A stretch of DNA of 64,000 nt from a virus. Below are positions 61,651 through 64,000 of this stretch, in pieces. The stretch covers positions 1 through 64,000 of the IMG/VR virus record IMGVR_UViG_3300008450_000018; one strand, 5' to 3'. Every line of letters starts with the position of its first letter. Positions within the stretch are counted from its first letter, which is position 1. The notes beneath the pieces were generated by a model. That model did not search any database. It had not been told where the DNA came from and was given only the letters and a program-made list of their open reading frames with translations. Made by a program: the position numbers and the translations under genes.

Positions 61651-62546
61651 ACTTTGACAAATTATACACTATCCAATATCCTTCGGGAAGTTTTGGGCAT
61701 TTTACTCATCTAATATTGTCTACTTACGGCGAAAATTTTACTAAACAAAAGGTCGAATTAAAATTTAAAAATAAAATGAATAGCGGCAGTAGTCATTTTA
61801 TTTCTTCGCAAATTCAAAAATATTACGATGTGGATCGATATAAAGAGTATGCTGCAACAGCATTAACCGACGATTATATCGCATTGACTAAAAACGGAAA
61901 CTACACAACTGTAATTATCGATTCTGGTATTGCTGATGACTCGGATACTTTTAAACAATTCTTTCCGAATGCAAACTGTATAAAAATATGTTATACTGAT
62001 TATAGCTGGCCGTTCAGTGCTAAATCTTTCTACACCAGATGTATGAGCGAAGTTCTATTAGAAGAAACTAAAATTGACGATTTCATTAACCCCGATAAGG
62101 ATAAATGGATATCGGCCGAGCCGTGGGAAAAAAGAGAAAAATATTTTCTATTTCTCCGAGATCATGAATTTAGACAGATGTGGAATCTTTCTAGTTCTCC
62201 GTTAACTGTTGATGTAAATGCATACCTTAGCTACGAGACTTTATATAATTCATTATCTAATATTGTCAAATTAAGTAATTTTCACGAATTATATGATAAA
62301 TTTTATAAAAATAATTCAATTCATATCGATTGGTATCTACGATGTCGAGAAATTTTATCAGCTATTCAAAATAATCAATGCATCGATCTAACTGATATTT
62401 CCGATGATTTGTTCAGTCAAGCAACCATCAATTACTATATACAAATTTTGTATAACTTCGAAATTCCAGCATGGGATTACCGAGATTGGTTTTCTTCGAC
62501 TGATCAAATATTTTCAATGCTCGACTTACATAATATTTCACATTAA
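61647..62546 (+). CDS. P-loop/sulfotransferase-like protein between gp47 and gp46 (299 aa)
   Basis: A 299-residue paralogue of the 59933 gene. IQYPSGSFGHFTHLILSTYG is the N-terminal loop motif and FPNANCIKICYTDYSWPF the central one. The C-terminal half is helical and rich in aromatics (DWYLRCREILSAIQNN; IPAWDYRDWFSS). It couples by ATGA to gp47 and by TAATG to gp46, so it is translated with the recombination nuclease. Function unknown; it may be a cargo gene rather than part of the nuclease. Confidence 0.6.
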   Translation: MNFDKLYTIQYPSGSFGHFTHLILSTYGENFTKQKVELKFKNKMNSGSSHFISSQIQKYYDVDRYKEYAATALTDDYIALTKNGNYTTVIIDSGIADDSDTFKQFFPNANCIKICYTDYSWPFSAKSFYTRCMSEVLLEETKIDDFINPDKDKWISAEPWEKREKYFLFLRDHEFRQMWNLSSSPLTVDVNAYLSYETLYNSLSNIVKLSNFHELYDKFYKNNSIHIDWYLRCREILSAIQNNQCIDLTDISDDLFSQATINYYIQILYNFEIPAWDYRDWFSSTDQIFSMLDLHNISH

Positions 62547-64000
62547 TGTTTAAAATAAAATCCTTATCCGTTAAAAACTTCATGAGCGTGGGCAATGCCA
62601 CCCAAGGTATTGATTTTGATCGCAACGATTTAACTCTTGTGTTAGGCGAAAACTTAGACCTAGGCGGTGATGACAGCGGTGCTCGAAATGGCACTGGTAA
62701 AACCACTATCATTAACGCATTGAGCTACAGTCTATTTGGTCAAGCGTTAACTAATATTAAAAAAGACAATTTGATTAATAAAACTAACAGCAAACACATG
62801 TTAGTTACCATCGATTTCGAATCCGAAGGTCGCCGCTATAGAATTGAGCGGGGACGTAAGCCAAATGTATTAAAGTTCTACGTGGACGACGAAGAACTAG
62901 AAACCAAAGACGATAACAGTCAGGGCGACAGTCGAGAAACACAATTAGAAATCGAACGACTGTTAAACATGAGCCACGACATGTTTAAGCACATTGTTGC
63001 TCTAAATACATATACAGAACCATTTTTAAGTTTAAAAGCCAACGATCAACGAACTATCATTGAACAATTGCTGGGCATCACTGTGCTGTCAGAAAAAGCC
63101 GAAGCACTTAAAGAGCAAAACAAATCCACTAAAGAAGCAATTCAACAGGAAGAATTTCGAATTAAAGCTGTTGGTGATGCAAACAAACGAATTCAAGATC
63201 AGATTGATGCGCTGATTCGTCGACAAACATTGTGGACTAATAAGCACAAAGATGACATTGCATCATTGCAAGCAGCATATGATCAACTCGCAGAATTAGA
63301 CATAGAGTCCGAGCTAGATGCTCATAAAAAGCTAGCCGAATATAATACAAAAAGTAAACAAATAGCCGATCTTACAACACTGGTTAAACGCTGCGAACAA
63401 GACGAAACCAGGGAAACCAAGGAAATAGAAAAGCTTAAAAAAGAAATTGTAGCTTTAAAAAATCACACTTGTCATAGCTGTGGTCAATCATTTCATGATG
63501 ACAAACAAGTAATTGTTTTGGAAGAAAAACAAAAAACACTGCAAGAAACTGCGTTACAAGCATTGTCTACTAATACACAATTGCTAGAAAATCAAGAAGC
63601 TCTTGGACTACTAGGTGATCTGGGACAAAAACCAGTGACATTTTACAAAGATGAAAGCGATGCTTTCGAACATCGTAGCAGCATGGCATCTGTTCTTACG
63701 CAATTAAATTCTAAGCAGTTAGAACAAGACCCGTACACAGATCAAATTAATGATATGAAGGAAACGGCTGTTGAAGAAATAAATTATGATTTTATGAATT
63801 CGTTGGTGAGAATTAAAGATCACCAGGATTTTTTACTTAAGTTATTAACCAATAAAGATAGTTTTATTCGTAAAAAGATCATAGATCAGAATCTAAGTTA
63901 CTTAAATGCAAGATTGGGATTTTATTTAGATAAAATTGGACTACCTCACACTGTCAAGTTCAATAACGACTTAAGTATTAGTATTGAAGAGCTGGGCAGA
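62546..64000 (+). CDS. 46: Recombination nuclease subunit gp46 (SbcC/Rad50-like), 3' end outside window
   Basis: The ATPase partner of gp47; 485 codons are visible and the frame is open at the right edge. It begins MFKIKSLSVKNFMSVGNATQ. The nucleotide loop is GARNGTGKTTIINALSYSLF, with the Asp/Gly-rich insertion before it that is usual in T4-like gp46. SLKANDQRTIIEQLLGI follows. Coiled coil starts near residue 190, and the zinc hook CHSCGQ lies near residue 310, from where the second coiled-coil arm runs back. The Walker B half lies beyond the window. Start in a TAATG overlap. Confidence 0.95.
   Translation, partial: MFKIKSLSVKNFMSVGNATQGIDFDRNDLTLVLGENLDLGGDDSGARNGTGKTTIINALSYSLFGQALTNIKKDNLINKTNSKHMLVTIDFESEGRRYRIERGRKPNVLKFYVDDEELETKDDNSQGDSRETQLEIERLLNMSHDMFKHIVALNTYTEPFLSLKANDQRTIIEQLLGITVLSEKAEALKEQNKSTKEAIQQEEFRIKAVGDANKRIQDQIDALIRRQTLWTNKHKDDIASLQAAYDQLAELDIESELDAHKKLAEYNTKSKQIADLTTLVKRCEQDETRETKEIEKLKKEIVALKNHTCHSCGQSFHDDKQVIVLEEKQKTLQETALQALSTNTQLLENQEALGLLGDLGQKPVTFYKDESDAFEHRSSMASVLTQLNSKQLEQDPYTDQINDMKETAVEEINYDFMNSLVRIKDHQDFLLKLLTNKDSFIRKKIIDQNLSYLNARLGFYLDKIGLPHTVKFNNDLSISIEELGR

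Noticed and set aside
1-64000. tRNA genes, CRISPR arrays, insertion sequences, integrase or attachment sites
   Set aside because: None seen on either strand; almost every base is in a protein gene and no regularly spaced repeats were noticed by eye. A tRNAscan run on the whole window would settle the tRNA question.

Overview
This is a 64 kb, AT-rich, almost gap-free piece of a large T4-like myovirus genome. The phage assignment rests on genes I recognise: homologues of T4 gp55 (late sigma factor), gp47 and gp46 (recombination nuclease), baseplate proteins gp6, gp25, gp5 and gp53, and the nucleotide genes frd, td and cd. The style (compact, many small conserved unknowns, a very large protein after gp6, NATAAATA-type late promoters) resembles marine and freshwater T4-like phages of alpha-/betaproteobacteria and cyanobacteria. 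The host cannot be read from the window. No stretch longer than 300 bases lacks a gene, and I saw no tRNA, rRNA, CRISPR array, insertion sequence or attachment site.

Layout. (1) 1-9480, plus strand: a MoxR-type AAA+ ATPase cut by the left edge, its metallopeptidase-like/VWA partner behind a perfect sigma70 promoter, about ten small conserved phage unknowns (several sharing a C-terminal F-x-LKW signature), then dihydrofolate reductase, thymidylate synthase, an NDP-sugar epimerase and a sugar aminotransferase. (2) 9473-31433, minus strand: one 22 kb, translationally coupled operon read from a TTGACA-18-TATAAT promoter wrapped in palindromes at 31439-31498. It encodes a small unknown, two GT8-like glycosyltransferases, a small unknown, a GT-A-like protein, an SGNH hydrolase, seven radical SAM proteins with one exostosin/GT-like gene among them, an unknown, a 33-residue basic peptide, a NodU/CmcH carbamoyltransferase, two sulfotransferase-like genes (one interrupted by an in-frame TGA), an APS kinase/nucleotidyltransferase fusion, a DUF2061 membrane protein, dCMP deaminase, a second GT-like protein and an acetyltransferase fused to a possible ADP-ribosyltransferase-like domain. 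(3) 31492-58944, minus strand: tail and baseplate genes under late promoters, including a 4673-residue protein with YHYH-like and FG-GAP-like segments. (4) 59056-64000, plus strand: gp55, gp47 and gp46 (cut by the right edge), interleaved with two related proteins that have a P-loop-like or sulfotransferase-like N-terminus.

How it may work together. The epimerase and aminotransferase on the plus strand and the minus-strand operon together hold the parts for making and decorating a sugar-containing product: NDP-sugar tailoring, glycosyl transfer, several radical reactions, O-carbamoylation, PAPS supply with sulfation, acyl transfer and acyl removal. The seven radical SAM proteins share N-terminal Fe-S-like cysteines, an SS-x-W motif after the CxxxCxxC loop and a Y-x-R-x-G-x-[DNS]-[YWF] signature. 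This operon is the best candidate for an undescribed system. Whether it acts on the host surface, the virion (for example the Ser/Thr/Gly-rich tail protein next to it), nucleic acid or a small molecule cannot be decided from sequence alone.
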